Assembly: GCF_011038965.1 (NCBI RefSeq)
Contig: NZ_JAAKEB010000004.1
Span: forward strand, 62,001 to 126,000
Length of the DNA: 64,000 nucleotides
Direction of reading: 5' to 3'
Source: Adlercreutzia sp. ZJ141
GTDB lineage: Bacteria; Actinomycetota; Coriobacteriia; Coriobacteriales; Eggerthellaceae
Below, one piece after another: positions 34,705 through 44,782 of this stretch. The notes under the pieces are model-generated. The model searched no databases. It was not told where the DNA came from and was given only the letters and a program-made list of their open reading frames with translations. Positions within the stretch are counted from its first letter, which is position 1, and each line of letters starts with the position of its first letter. A program made the position numbers and the translations under genes.

Positions 34705-34812
34705 TCGAATTTTCTGACAGTTTGTGAGCAATGGACTGACGTGGAGATAAATGCTTGATGAGTATGGCAGAAGCTGGCCAATAGCGGCGGAAGACTTTGT
34801 TTTAGTAGCGTA

Positions 34813-36501
34813 TCAGCTGTTCTCGAGCGGCTTCCATATTCGTACGCGGCAGAGCTTTTGTGCATCGCCGCTGATGGGGGTATAATCGATGTTTGTGTAC
34901 GTGACCACCGATTGCTGCATGCCTGTTGAAGCAAGGTACTCGCCGTAGTCGTCGGCACCGTTTGCCACGTCTGACGAGAAGTAGCAATTCGCATCAAGGT
35001 CGACTCCTACCACGGCCGACGTCGACTTCACCATGAAGTAGCCCCCGCACCAGGCAGGCGCGGCAGTGGGGGTGCGGTTGAAGCAGAACCAGGGAACGTC
35101 GCTGTAGCTATCGTTGTTTCGGACGGTTGGCTCCGAGGTGTCATCGGCGTCTTTCCCACCGCTTCCCCCGTTGTTCCCGCTGCTTTTGCCGCCTTTGTCC
35201 TCGTCCTCGTTACCGACTTCCGCCGGCTGAGGCTCTACAGAAACAGTCGGCACGTACGTGCCCAAATTCGCAATGCCGTCGCCGTAGTTGTAAATGGCGT
35301 CGAACGTGAACGTGAAGCCTGTCTGCCCATAGCCCGCTTCGAGCGGCTTCATCGATCCGGGCAGTGTCATGGTGTCGAGTACCTGACCGCTTTCTCCGTC
35401 GATGTGTGTTAGCTGGTAGTAGATCGACGTCACGTTGGCTCGCGGCGTGATAACGAGTGAGTCCTGCAGCGCGTAGGGTGGCGTTGCCATACGTCCGTGC
35501 GAGGTATAGACAACCGTGGTGTCCGTCGATCCGAACGGGGCGCTTGTCAGCGTGGAGTCAGACGTGCTCATGGCTCCATTAACCTTGGGAAGCACTTGCC
35601 AAAACGCGCGGTTGCCAACAGCTGCCAAGCTGGGTATTTCCCAATCCGAGCCACCTTCGGCCGCAAGCGTTGGTTCACCGAGCGTCATTGATCCGCTCAG
35701 CGTAGCTGTGTATACGCGCCACACGTTGTCGAGGATATTCTCTTCCACCCATGCCAGTCCGTTCGAATTTCCGCGAACGTCGTACACTTCGAAGCCCTCA
35801 TCTGATCCAACGGCCTGCTCGAGCACGGTGCTGCACGTACCGTTTCCCAAGGTCAGAATGCCTATCTTTACAAGGGGGCGCGCTTTGTCGGTGGGCAGCA
35901 GGCAAACGGCTACGGACGGATCGTTGCACCAGAGCATCGTTCCGTAATCGAGTTCAATCTCGTGCGCGAGCGACATGCGCTCGCCCCATTCCGCCTGCTC
36001 AAAGCTATCGGTGGTAGTTACCGCGTCGGTGGAAACCTCGAGCACCGACATCTCGTCGTTGTCTTTGCCGGCATTCGCTGCCAAGTAGGCACCACCGCCC
36101 AACAAAGCGGCGCTTCCTGCACCCAGCGCTCCCAAAAGCAGGTTACGCCTGGTAATTAGAAGCTCCGCCCCAGCGCTCGCACCTTGAGGAACGCGTGCTT
36201 TGGGTGCCCGTGCGCTCGGTTTTGCCGGAGCAGAGGCTTGCGTTGGGCTCCGATGCGACGCGAACGTGCGCGGCGAAGCGAAATTCGGAGAATGCGATGC
36301 ATGTGACGCGTGCGACTCGTGGGCAGCGCGAGAAGCACGCGACGCATGGGGGATGTTCGACGCATGCGGAACGTGCGAGGCAGCCCCCGAACGGCGGGTG
36401 GCTCCCGTGCTGCGCGATGCGGTGGGCCTGCTTGCCGTCCCCCGCGATTTCGCCGCGCGCGCTCGGTGGTTCGTTGTGTGTGTCGTTCTGCGGGTAACCA
36501 T
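34813..36501 (-). CDS. membrane-anchored exported protein of unknown function
   Basis: About 562 residues from the ATG at 36501 (an earlier in-frame ATG exists at 36573; neither has a strong ribosome site). Residues 1-110 are basic and rich in Ala, Ser, His and Arg with ASHxPHAS-like repeats, and would lie in the cytoplasm. TRRNLLLGALGAGSAALLGG then forms a single membrane anchor or Tat-like signal. The ~400-residue external part resembles a beta-propeller-like sensor (repeated SxVA/VYT strands), interrupted by a Gly/Asn/Lys/Ser-rich linker. Divergent from the two-component system at 36646, so it may be functionally linked to it. No family was recognised. Confidence 0.65.
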   Translation of the reverse strand: MVTRRTTHTTNHRARAAKSRGTASRPTASRSTGATRRSGAASHVPHASNIPHASRASRAAHESHASHASHSPNFASPRTFASHRSPTQASAPAKPSARAPKARVPQGASAGAELLITRRNLLLGALGAGSAALLGGGAYLAANAGKDNDEMSVLEVSTDAVTTTDSFEQAEWGERMSLAHEIELDYGTMLWCNDPSVAVCLLPTDKARPLVKIGILTLGNGTCSTVLEQAVGSDEGFEVYDVRGNSNGLAWVEENILDNVWRVYTATLSGSMTLGEPTLAAEGGSDWEIPSLAAVGNRAFWQVLPKVNGAMSTSDSTLTSAPFGSTDTTVVYTSHGRMATPPYALQDSLVITPRANVTSIYYQLTHIDGESGQVLDTMTLPGSMKPLEAGYGQTGFTFTFDAIYNYGDGIANLGTYVPTVSVEPQPAEVGNEDEDKGGKSSGNNGGSGGKDADDTSEPTVRNNDSYSDVPWFCFNRTPTAAPAWCGGYFMVKSTSAVVGVDLDANCYFSSDVANGADDYGEYLASTGMQQSVVTYTNIDYTPISGDAQKLCRVRIWKPLENS

Positions 36502-36552
36502 GGTGTTTATTGTGTCATTTCGCCTGCAGGGGAAAGCCGCCTTGTGGTCAAT

Positions 36553-36561
36553 TGCTACAAT
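36553..36561 (+). promoter_or_regulatory. extended -10 promoter of the two-component system
   Basis: TGC then TACAAT (36556-36561), 85 bases before the response regulator start. Confidence 0.5.
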
Positions 36562-36645
36562 AAACGCAAACACGACTAAGGCGTATCAGGTTCTTGCGCG
36601 CTTCGCGTAGGAAGGTTCCGAAAAGCACTGTTAAGGAGCAAACTC

Positions 36646-37356
36646 ATGGGAAATGAAACTCGACGCATCTTGCTTGTTGAAGACGAGAAGACCATCCGCG
36701 ACGCCGTTACGGCGTATCTGGAGCGCGAGAACTACTGGGTAACGGCGGTCGGCGACGGCCAAGATGCCCTGGAAGAATTCTCGAAGCACCATTTCGACCT
36801 GGTTATTCTCGATCTCATGCTTCCGCGCGTGCCGGGCGAGCGTGTTTGCCGCGCCATCCGCGACAATTCCGATGTGCCTATCATCATGCTTACCGCGAAG
36901 GGCGAAGTTGAAGACCGCATCATCGGCTTAGAGCTGGGTGCCGATGACTACCTGGTGAAGCCCTTCAGCCCTCGCGAGCTGGTGGCTCGCAGCCGCGCGC
37001 TGCTGCGTCGCGTGCATGTTGATTCCGAACCGCAGCGCGAGGTGCTGGAATTCGGCGAGCTGACCATCGACGTGTCTGGGCACAAGGTACTCGTCGCCGG
37101 CAACGAAATCGACCTCACTGCTAGCGAGTTCAAGCTGCTCACCACGTTGTCTCGCTATCCGGGTCGCGTGTACTCGCGCATGGAGTTGGTGGAGAAGGTG
37201 CTCGGTTACGACTTTGAGGGCTACGAGCGTACTATCGATAGCCACGTGAAGAACCTGCGCGCAAAGATTGGCGACAACCCGCGTAGCCCCAAATGGCTGC
37301 ACACGGTTCATGGCGTGGGTTATCGCTTCGAAGACCCCACGAAGGCCGCGCAGTAG
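36646..37356 (+). CDS. OmpR/PhoB-family response regulator
   Basis: 236 residues. Receiver domain: acidic pocket VEDE near 11-14, phosphoacceptor Asp56 in VILDLMLPR, Thr in IIMLTAKGE, Lys in DYLVKPF. The C-terminal winged helix includes LTASEFKLLTTLSRYPGRVYS and the recognition region YERTIDSHVKNLRAKIG. TAAGGAG precedes the ATG. The histidine kinase follows 3 bases after its stop. The target genes cannot be read from the sequence. Confidence 0.95.
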   Translation: MGNETRRILLVEDEKTIRDAVTAYLERENYWVTAVGDGQDALEEFSKHHFDLVILDLMLPRVPGERVCRAIRDNSDVPIIMLTAKGEVEDRIIGLELGADDYLVKPFSPRELVARSRALLRRVHVDSEPQREVLEFGELTIDVSGHKVLVAGNEIDLTASEFKLLTTLSRYPGRVYSRMELVEKVLGYDFEGYERTIDSHVKNLRAKIGDNPRSPKWLHTVHGVGYRFEDPTKAAQ

Positions 37357-37359
37357 CGT

Positions 37360-39060
37360 ATGGGCACGTTGCGGTACCGCGGCGGCGAGCAAAGCGCCGA
37401 TTGCAACAAAGAATCTGGTGAAAAGCCTGTCGAGCAAGACAGTGCCGACACCGGCGAAACCGAACGGATCGTTATCGAGATGGGTGCCGACGAAGGGGCG
37501 CCCATCTCGTATTCTGAAGACGAAGACAACGACACTTCGCAGGGTCGCAGGCATCGCCGTCGGGGCACGTGGAGCAACCTGCCCTACATGCATCGTGTAA
37601 CTTTAAGCTTCGCGCTTATCGCGGTCATGACGGCGCTGGTTGCCATTGGGGTGCTGTCTTTCGTGTGGGACCAGCATTTCCGTTCCTACACGCAGGACAA
37701 CATGCAGGCGCTCGCCGACCAAACGGCCGACAACATTGAAGCCGTCTACAAGGAAACGGGCACGCTGTATTCGCCGCAGGTGTTCGCTATGGCCCGCTAT
37801 TCCGAAAGCCTGAACAGTGGCGTGGGCGTGGCTATTGTCGACAACCGCGGCGGCAACGTGGTGTACGACTCTTCCGATGTTCTCGCGAACGAGGACAACG
37901 GAGCAGAAGGCCCCGGGGCAGACGAGGGTGTAAACCCATTTCCCAGTGACGCTCCGTTAGGTCTGTCTCAGCATGGCAGCCAGTTCGCCAGCGCTCCCAT
38001 TACGGTCGACGGTGCGGCCATCGGCTCGGTGCGCGTGTGGGTGTACGGCTCCGAAACGCTCATCCGCCAAACCGACCAGCAATTCCGCGACAGTTCATAC
38101 CGCGCTATGGTGTTTGCCTCGCTGCTGTCTGTTGCTTTGGCAACATGCATCGGATGGCTGTTCGCCCGCAACTTGGTGTCGCCGGTGAATACGGTTGCCC
38201 GAACGGCGCGCGAGATCAAGGAAGGTGACTTGTCGGCGCGAACCGGCTTGCATGGTGATGACGAGATAGCCCGCCTCGGAGAAACGTTTGACGCCATGGC
38301 CGAAGCAGTGGAGAAAGACCGTGAACTCGAGCGGCGCCTGACAACCGACGTTGCTCACGAGCTGCGCACACCGCTCATGGCTATCCAATCGACAGTTGAG
38401 GCCATGGTCGATGGTGTATTTGAGGCCGACGAGGAACGTCTCGAAACCGTGAATTCCGAAGTTCAGCGGTTAAGCCGCTTGGTCGATGCCATTCTGAAGC
38501 TCTCTCGCTTGGAGAACCGCTCGACGCCCATGAAGAAAGAAGTCGTCGACGTGGGCGAGTTGGTAGATGGCATCGTCGCCACGCACGAAGCATTCGTTAT
38601 CGATTCGGGCCTGCGCTTCGAATCCGACTTGGAGCAGGGCGTTTACGTGCTGGGCGACGCCGACATGATTCGTCAGGCAACGGCAAACCTCATATCAAAT
38701 GCGGTGCGCTACACGCCGGAGGGTGGTTGCATTACGGTAAAGGTTTCCAAAGGCGACCTCATGGCCAGTATTGTTGTGGCTGACACCGGCATCGGGCTTT
38801 CCCCAGAAGAGGCAAAAATGGTGTTCTCACGCTTCTGGCGCGCCGATGCGGGCCGTCAGCGTGAAAGCGGCGGCCTGGGCATCGGGTTGTCGGTGGTGAA
38901 GGAAATCGTCGATCGCCACAACGGCTGGGTGCAGGTGAAAGGACAGAAGGGCGTAGGTGCCACGTTTATCATCCATATTCCGCTCTATCAGGGTGAGGAC
39001 AAGCGGAAGGGGCTGCGTCAGAAAAACCCAATTGCCCCGTCGTGGACGGGCGGAAAATAG
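37360..39060 (+). CDS. sensor histidine kinase partner of the OmpR-type regulator
   Basis: 566 residues. A ~75-residue acidic/basic cytoplasmic N-terminal tail, membrane segment 1 (LSFALIAVMTALVAIGVLSF), an external domain, membrane segment 2 (MVFASLLSVALATCIGWLFA), HAMP, HisKA with His in DVAHELRTPLMAIQ near 333, and an ATPase domain with N box (NLISNAVRYTPEGG), VADTGIGLSPEE and GLGIGLSVVKEIVDRH. Class-I kinase with an intact active site. The long N-terminal tail before the first membrane segment is unusual. Confidence 0.95.
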   Translation: MGTLRYRGGEQSADCNKESGEKPVEQDSADTGETERIVIEMGADEGAPISYSEDEDNDTSQGRRHRRRGTWSNLPYMHRVTLSFALIAVMTALVAIGVLSFVWDQHFRSYTQDNMQALADQTADNIEAVYKETGTLYSPQVFAMARYSESLNSGVGVAIVDNRGGNVVYDSSDVLANEDNGAEGPGADEGVNPFPSDAPLGLSQHGSQFASAPITVDGAAIGSVRVWVYGSETLIRQTDQQFRDSSYRAMVFASLLSVALATCIGWLFARNLVSPVNTVARTAREIKEGDLSARTGLHGDDEIARLGETFDAMAEAVEKDRELERRLTTDVAHELRTPLMAIQSTVEAMVDGVFEADEERLETVNSEVQRLSRLVDAILKLSRLENRSTPMKKEVVDVGELVDGIVATHEAFVIDSGLRFESDLEQGVYVLGDADMIRQATANLISNAVRYTPEGGCITVKVSKGDLMASIVVADTGIGLSPEEAKMVFSRFWRADAGRQRESGGLGIGLSVVKEIVDRHNGWVQVKGQKGVGATFIIHIPLYQGEDKRKGLRQKNPIAPSWTGGK

Positions 39061-39141
39061 CAGATAATATTACGATGCGAAAAAGCGGCGCGGCTTGCAT
39101 GTGGGTGCGTGCCGACAGAGGAGAAGAGGAAGGAATCTTAC

Positions 39142-40020
39142 ATGACGGGAATCGACATCAAGCCCGATGCGCAGGGCAAGGTTCGCGATCTGTATGACTT
39201 AGGTGATTCGCTGTTGCTGGTTGCGACCGATCGCATTTCGGCGTTCGACTACATTTTAGAAGACGAGATCCCCTATAAGGGTCAGGTGCTTACGCAGCTG
39301 TCGTGTTTCTGGTTTGAGCTGCTCGCGGGTGTGGTTGACAATCACCTCATCTCGGCTGACGTTGCCGACCTGCCCAGCAAATTTGCGCCCTACGCCGAGT
39401 ACCTCGACGGGCGCTTCATGTTGGTAAGGAAGGCCGACATGTTCCCTGTCGAATGTATTGTGCGCGGCTACCTTGCCGGCAGCGGTTTGGCGGAATACGA
39501 ACGCCAGGGAACCGTATGTGGCATTCAGCTGGCCGAGGGCCTGGTGAACTCGTCGAAGTTGCCCGAACCCATTTTTACGCCGTCTACGAAGGCCGAAATC
39601 GGTGACCACGACGAGAATATCAGCTTCGAGCGCTGCGCCCAGCTTATTGGCGACGAAGCGGCCGCGAGCTTACGCGATCTGGCCATCGGTGTTTATTCCA
39701 AGGCGGCCGATCATGCCGCCGAGCGTGGCATCATCATTGCCGACACCAAGTTCGAGTTCGGCGTGATCGACGGCAAGATCATCTTGGCTGACGAGGTGCT
39801 CACGCCCGATTCTTCTCGCTTCTGGCCGGGCGACGATTATCAAGAAGGACGCAGCCAGGCGAGCTTCGACAAGCAGTTCGTGCGCGATTGGCTTACGGCC
39901 AACTGGGATAAGACGTCGGGTACCAAGCCGCCGCGGCTTCCGCAGGACGTTATCGACCGCACCAGTCAGAAGTACATCCAAGCCTACGAAACCATTACCG
40001 GGCGCAAGTTCGTCCGGTAG
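39142..40020 (+). CDS. purC: phosphoribosylaminoimidazole-succinocarboxamide synthase
   Basis: 292 residues. GKVRDLYDLGDSLLLVATDRISAFDYIL at the start is the SAICAR synthetase signature region, with VRGYLAGSGLAEY and IADTKFEFGVIDGKI later. It joins aspartate to CAIR in purine synthesis. AGGAAGGAA precedes the ATG at 39142. purL lies two genes downstream. Confidence 0.96.
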   Translation: MTGIDIKPDAQGKVRDLYDLGDSLLLVATDRISAFDYILEDEIPYKGQVLTQLSCFWFELLAGVVDNHLISADVADLPSKFAPYAEYLDGRFMLVRKADMFPVECIVRGYLAGSGLAEYERQGTVCGIQLAEGLVNSSKLPEPIFTPSTKAEIGDHDENISFERCAQLIGDEAAASLRDLAIGVYSKAADHAAERGIIIADTKFEFGVIDGKIILADEVLTPDSSRFWPGDDYQEGRSQASFDKQFVRDWLTANWDKTSGTKPPRLPQDVIDRTSQKYIQAYETITGRKFVR

Positions 40021-40050
40021 ACACACCCGCTCGCAGACTCAAGGAGAGCC

Positions 40051-40848
40051 ATGACACAGCGAAACCCCATGAACGAACGTTACACCGTCGAGGGCAAGCG
40101 CAAGGGAACAACGCGCAAGAGCGCAGCGTCTGCCAAGCCCACAACCAAGGCTGCCTCTTCGGTGCGCATTGAATCAACTTCCAAAAAGAAAAAGGGCGGC
40201 AAGGCTGCCACGCCGAAGCAGAAGGCCGAAGAGAAACAGACCAAAGCTCGGGTGCGCGAAATCGAGGGCATTCTAGAGCGAAAGTACTACACGCCTCCTA
40301 CCAACGAGTTCAAACAAGCCCGCCGCGCATGGTGGTGCTTGCTTATCGTTGCCATCATCTGCACGATTGGCACCTGGGTTGGTCAGGGGAAACTGCCCAC
40401 GCCGGCGCTGTACTCGCTGCTGTTTGCTGCGTATGCGGGCATTATCGGCGCGCTGGTGCTCGACTTCACCAAGATCCGCAAAATGCGCAACGCCTACCTG
40501 CAGCAGATGTCGGGCGCGATTGCGAAAGACCGTCGCATACTGGAAAAGGCGCAGAAGGAAGCCGACGCTGCTGAGGCTCGCGGCGAGAAGATCGAGCGCA
40601 GCCAGTTCCTCGCTCAATCCATTGCTGTTCCCGAACTGCCTAAGCGCAAAGGGCTTTTCGGTAAGAACCGCGAGGACGTTCCTGACAAGGACGCCCAGCA
40701 GGCCCAAGAGGCAAAGGAAGCCGAAGAGGCCAAACGCGCCGAGAGTGCGAAACGCGCCGAAGATACAAAACAGGCAAAGGATACGAAGCACGCCGCTTCT
40801 ACTTCCGAAACGCCTGATGACAACAAGAACGACCCCGCAGACAAGTAG
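40051..40848 (+). CDS. small membrane protein between purC and purL, function unknown
   Basis: 265 residues. A Lys-rich cytoplasmic N-terminus (~90), two membrane segments (WWCLLIVAIICTIGTWVG and ALYSLLFAAYAGIIGALVL) and a Lys/Glu/Ala-rich helical C-terminus with repeated AKxAE-type units, probably coiled coil. AAGGAG precedes the ATG. It sits 30 bases after purC and 42 before purL, so it is likely cotranscribed with purine genes without an evident link to them. No family recognised. Confidence 0.7.
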   Translation: MTQRNPMNERYTVEGKRKGTTRKSAASAKPTTKAASSVRIESTSKKKKGGKAATPKQKAEEKQTKARVREIEGILERKYYTPPTNEFKQARRAWWCLLIVAIICTIGTWVGQGKLPTPALYSLLFAAYAGIIGALVLDFTKIRKMRNAYLQQMSGAIAKDRRILEKAQKEADAAEARGEKIERSQFLAQSIAVPELPKRKGLFGKNREDVPDKDAQQAQEAKEAEEAKRAESAKRAEDTKQAKDTKHAASTSETPDDNKNDPADK

Positions 40849-40890
40849 TTGCCTGCGCGGATACGCCTATGTAAGGGAAAGGGAGAACCG

Positions 40891-43800
40891 ATGGTTTCTC
40901 GAGTGTTCGTTGAGAAAAAGCCCGGGTTCGACGTTGAGGCGAGGCAATTGCTCGCTGAGGTGCGCGACATCTTAGACGATCCGTCGCGGCTTGTCGACGT
41001 GCGCCTGTTCAACCGCTACGATGTCGAGGGTATTACCGACGAGGTGTTCAGGCAATGTATCCCCACGGTGTTCAGCGAGCCTCAATCCGACAACGTATAC
41101 GACGAACTCCCCTGCGCTGACGAACCTTTTGACGGTGTCATGTTTGCGGTTGAGTATCTGCCGGGCCAGTTCGATCAACGAGCCGACTCGGCCAGCGAGT
41201 GTATTCAACTCATTACGCAGGGCGCTCGCCCCGAGGTACGCAGTGCCAAGGTGTACCGGTTTGCGTCGGCAGGCCCGCTTTGCGAGACTGAGAAAGCTGC
41301 CATTAAGCACTACGTGATTAATCCGGTCGAAGCGCGCGAGGCGTCGTTTAACAAACCCGACACACTGCGCATTGCTCAGCCCGTGCCCGCGCCGGTGGAG
41401 CGCATCGAAGGGTTCCTCGAGCTTGACGAGGCGGGCCTTGCCCGTTTCGTTGCCGAGCGCGGTCTTGCTATGGATGTGGCCGATATCGCGTTTTGTCAGC
41501 AATACTTTGCTGACGAGGGACGCGTGCCTACCATTACTGAGATCAAGATGATCGACACCTACTGGTCGGATCATTGCCGTCATACCACGTTTGGTACGGT
41601 GCTCGATGATGTGCAGATTGACGATACCCAGGTGCAGCAGGCGTTTGACCGCTATTTGGACATGCGCCACGAGCTGGGGCGCGACGAAAAGCCCATTTGT
41701 CTTATGGATATGGGAACCATTGGCGCGAAGTACCTGAAGGCCAAGGGTATCCTGACCGGTCTTGATGAGTCGGAAGAAATCAACGCCTGCACGGTGAAGT
41801 GTACGGTCGATGTCGATGGGCAAGACCAAGACTGGCTGTACTTATTCAAGAACGAGACGCATAACCATCCCACCGAGATTGAGCCGTTCGGTGGCGCAGC
41901 CACCTGTGTGGGCGGTGCCATTCGCGACCCGCTTTCCGGACGCAGCTACGTGTATCAAGCTATGCGTGTTACGGGCGCGGCGAATCCGCTGGCTCCCATA
42001 AGCGAGACGATTCCCGGCAAGCTGCCGCAGCGCAAGCTGGTGACCACGGCGGCGGCTGGCTATTCCAGTTACGGCAATCAGATAGGTCTTGCAACCGGCC
42101 AGGTGAACGAGCTGTACCACCCGGGCTATGCTGCCAAGCGCATGGAGATCGGCGCAGTGGTGGGCGCTACGCCCGCCGATCATGTTCGCCGCGAGACGCC
42201 TGCACCGGGCGATGTGGTGGTGCTTTTGGGCGGACGCACGGGACGCGACGGTATCGGCGGTGCCACTGGTTCGTCGAAGGCGCACAGCGCAAGCTCGCTT
42301 GAAACCTGTGGTGCCGAAGTGCAGAAGGGTAACGCGCCGGTTGAGCGCAAGATTCAGCGCCTATTCCGCCGCAAGGATGCCTGCGAGCTCATCAAGCGTT
42401 GCAACGATTTCGGCGCAGGCGGCGTGTCGGTAGCCATTGGCGAGTTGGCCGACGGCCTGCTTATCGACTTAAATGCCGTGCCGAAGAAATACGACGGTCT
42501 CGACGGCACCGAGCTGGCCATCTCCGAGAGCCAAGAACGCATGGCAGTAGCCCTTGCGCCCGAAGACGTTGAGACGTTCATGGGCTTTGCTCGCGAGGAA
42601 AACCTTGAGGCGACGGTAGTCGCGCGTGTGACAGAAGAACCTCGTGTGCGCATGACGTGGAATGATGACGTGATTGTAGATGTCAGTCGCGAGTTTTTGG
42701 CCAGCAACGGCGCACCGAAGCATCAGGCCGTGCATGTGCCGGCAGGTGGCTCGTATTGCCACACATGGGAAGGCGACACGTTGCAAGAGCGTATGGAGGC
42801 GCTGCTCTCCGATCTGAACGTGTGCTCGAACAAGGGTCTGGTGGAGCGTTTCGACTCGACCATTGGCGCAGCGACGGTGCTCATGCCGTTCGGTGGTACC
42901 CGCCAGCTTACGCCGAGCATGGCCATGGTAGCCAAGATGCCCGTCTTCGGTGAAACTACCACGTGCAGTGGCATGGCGTGGGGATTCAATCCCTACCTCA
43001 CCGAGGCGAACCAATTCGTGGGATCCTACGTTGCGGTACTGGAAAGCGTGTGTAAGCTAGTTGCCGCCGGATTTGCTCGCGAAAACGCCTACCTCACGTT
43101 CCAGGAGTATTTCGAAAAGCTGCGCACCGACCCCGACCGGTGGGGCAAGCCTGCCGCAGCGGTGTTGGGCGCGCTCATGGTCCAGGTTGACCTGGGTGTT
43201 GGTGCTATTGGCGGCAAGGACAGTATGTCGGGCAGCTTCGAAGAGTTCGACGTGCCGCCAACGCTTGTCAGCTTCGCTACCGCGGTGGGTTCGGTCGATC
43301 GCGTGACGAGTCCCGAGTTCAAGCGAGCGGGTTCGCGCGTGCTTGCAGTGGTACCGCGCTACGAGGACGACGGCATTACGCCGCGCACCGACTCGCTTTT
43401 GGCGGTGCTCGATTGCGTTGAGGGGCTCATTGGTGACGGTGCAGCCCTTGCGGTTGCCACACCGGGTTACGGCGGCATGGCGGAAGCGCTGTTTAAGATG
43501 TGCGTGGGCAACGGACTTGGAGTGAAGCTATACGGGTCGCTTGGTGGCGCGCTGTTCGGGCCGAGCTATGGCAGCTTTGTGGTGGAGCTCGCCGACGGCG
43601 CGGAAGTGCCGGAAGTTGGCTGCGATGTGGCGGTCGGCGTGGTGGGTGAAACCACCGAGGCATACGAGTTCGCCATTGGAACTGAGACGCTCGATCTTGT
43701 CCGGCTACAGGAAGTATGGGAAAGCGGCATCGAGAGTGTGTTCCCGTATCGCACCAAGGATACGGACAAAACTCCTGCTTCCTCTGCGGTTGAGAAAGTG

Positions 43801-44643
43801 TCGTTTACCGACGCTGTTCCGCTTACCTACGGTGGTACGATCGCGCGTCCGCGTGTGGTTATTCCGGTGTTTCCGGGAACTAACTGCGAGTACGATACCG
43901 CTCGCGCTTTTGAGCGTGCCGGCGCGGTAGCCGAAACGTTTGTGATCAACAACCTTACGCCCGATGCCGTTGCCGACAGCGTGAAGGAATTCGTGAAGCT
44001 CGTAGGAAACAGCCAGATCATCATGCTGCCGGGTGGTTTTTCCGGTGGTGACGAGCCCGACGGGTCGGCGAAGTTCATCACGGCGTTCTTCCGTGCACCC
44101 GAGGTGACCGAGGCGGTGCGCGACTTGCTGCAGAACCGCGATGGTTTGATGCTGGGTATTTGTAACGGCTTCCAGGCGCTGGTAAAGCTGGGATTGGTGC
44201 CGTATGGCGACATCGTTCCCATGACCGATGAGTGCGCTACGCTGACGTTCAACAACATCGGCCGCCACCAGAGCCGTCTTGTGCGTACGCGTGTAGCAAC
44301 GACGCTCAGTCCGTGGCTTTCGCGCTGCGAGGTGGGGGATATTCACACCGTTGCCATCAGCCATGGCGAAGGGCGCTTCGTCGCGTCGCCCGAGTTGGTT
44401 GCTGAGCTGGCGGCTAAGGGGCAAATTGCCACGCAGTACGTTGACCAGGCAGGTGAGCCGTCAATGGATCTTTCCGTGAATCCGAACGGTAGCGTGATGG
44501 CTATCGAAGGCATCACCAGCCCTGACGGGCGCGTGCTTGGCAAGATGGGCCACACGGAACGCAGCGGCTATGGCCTGTATAAGAACGTTTCGGGTAACTT
44601 GTACCAGCCGCTGTTTGAGGGAGGCGTCGACTACTTCGCGTAA
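40891..44643 (+). CDS. purL: phosphoribosylformylglycinamidine synthase, single-chain
   Basis: 1250 residues: the long form that includes its own glutaminase. Catalytic region: DTYWSDHCRHTTFGTVL, KNETHNHPTEIEPFGGAATC, GGRTGRDGIGGATGSS and GGKDSMSG. The glutaminase is at the C-terminus: PVFPGTNCEYDTARAFERAG, GGFSGGDEPDGSAKF and nucleophile Cys in GICNGFQALVKLG. It converts FGAR to FGAM with glutamine and ATP. The start at 40891 follows AAAGGGAGA. Convergent with feoAB. Confidence 0.97.
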   Translation: MVSRVFVEKKPGFDVEARQLLAEVRDILDDPSRLVDVRLFNRYDVEGITDEVFRQCIPTVFSEPQSDNVYDELPCADEPFDGVMFAVEYLPGQFDQRADSASECIQLITQGARPEVRSAKVYRFASAGPLCETEKAAIKHYVINPVEAREASFNKPDTLRIAQPVPAPVERIEGFLELDEAGLARFVAERGLAMDVADIAFCQQYFADEGRVPTITEIKMIDTYWSDHCRHTTFGTVLDDVQIDDTQVQQAFDRYLDMRHELGRDEKPICLMDMGTIGAKYLKAKGILTGLDESEEINACTVKCTVDVDGQDQDWLYLFKNETHNHPTEIEPFGGAATCVGGAIRDPLSGRSYVYQAMRVTGAANPLAPISETIPGKLPQRKLVTTAAAGYSSYGNQIGLATGQVNELYHPGYAAKRMEIGAVVGATPADHVRRETPAPGDVVVLLGGRTGRDGIGGATGSSKAHSASSLETCGAEVQKGNAPVERKIQRLFRRKDACELIKRCNDFGAGGVSVAIGELADGLLIDLNAVPKKYDGLDGTELAISESQERMAVALAPEDVETFMGFAREENLEATVVARVTEEPRVRMTWNDDVIVDVSREFLASNGAPKHQAVHVPAGGSYCHTWEGDTLQERMEALLSDLNVCSNKGLVERFDSTIGAATVLMPFGGTRQLTPSMAMVAKMPVFGETTTCSGMAWGFNPYLTEANQFVGSYVAVLESVCKLVAAGFARENAYLTFQEYFEKLRTDPDRWGKPAAAVLGALMVQVDLGVGAIGGKDSMSGSFEEFDVPPTLVSFATAVGSVDRVTSPEFKRAGSRVLAVVPRYEDDGITPRTDSLLAVLDCVEGLIGDGAALAVATPGYGGMAEALFKMCVGNGLGVKLYGSLGGALFGPSYGSFVVELADGAEVPEVGCDVAVGVVGETTEAYEFAIGTETLDLVRLQEVWESGIESVFPYRTKDTDKTPASSAVEKVSFTDAVPLTYGGTIARPRVVIPVFPGTNCEYDTARAFERAGAVAETFVINNLTPDAVADSVKEFVKLVGNSQIIMLPGGFSGGDEPDGSAKFITAFFRAPEVTEAVRDLLQNRDGLMLGICNGFQALVKLGLVPYGDIVPMTDECATLTFNNIGRHQSRLVRTRVATTLSPWLSRCEVGDIHTVAISHGEGRFVASPELVAELAAKGQIATQYVDQAGEPSMDLSVNPNGSVMAIEGITSPDGRVLGKMGHTERSGYGLYKNVSGNLYQPLFEGGVDYFA

Positions 44644-44705
44644 AGCTCAGCAGCTGCAGCGGGTGCAGTTGTCTCATAAGGTACGTGTTGTATATGAATA
44701 CCCAT

Positions 44706-44769
44706 GCCGTCAACTTTCCTGCTTTGTCCACCTTTCAAGCAAAGTGGTCAGAAAGGGGGAGTTGACGGC
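44706..44769. repeat. hairpin 1 between purL and feoAB
   Basis: GCCGTCAACT (44706-44715) is complementary to AGTTGACGGC (44760-44769), with further interrupted pairing inside (CTTTGTCCAC against AAAGTGGTCA). It shares the words AAAGTGGTCA and GTTGAC with the next hairpin. Confidence 0.65.
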
Positions 44770-44782
44770 GATTTAGTGTCTA

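Noticed and set aside
40051-40848. PurS or another purine enzyme between purC and purL
   Set aside because: The product is a two-span, Lys/Glu-rich membrane protein; purL is the long single-chain form that needs neither PurS nor PurQ.
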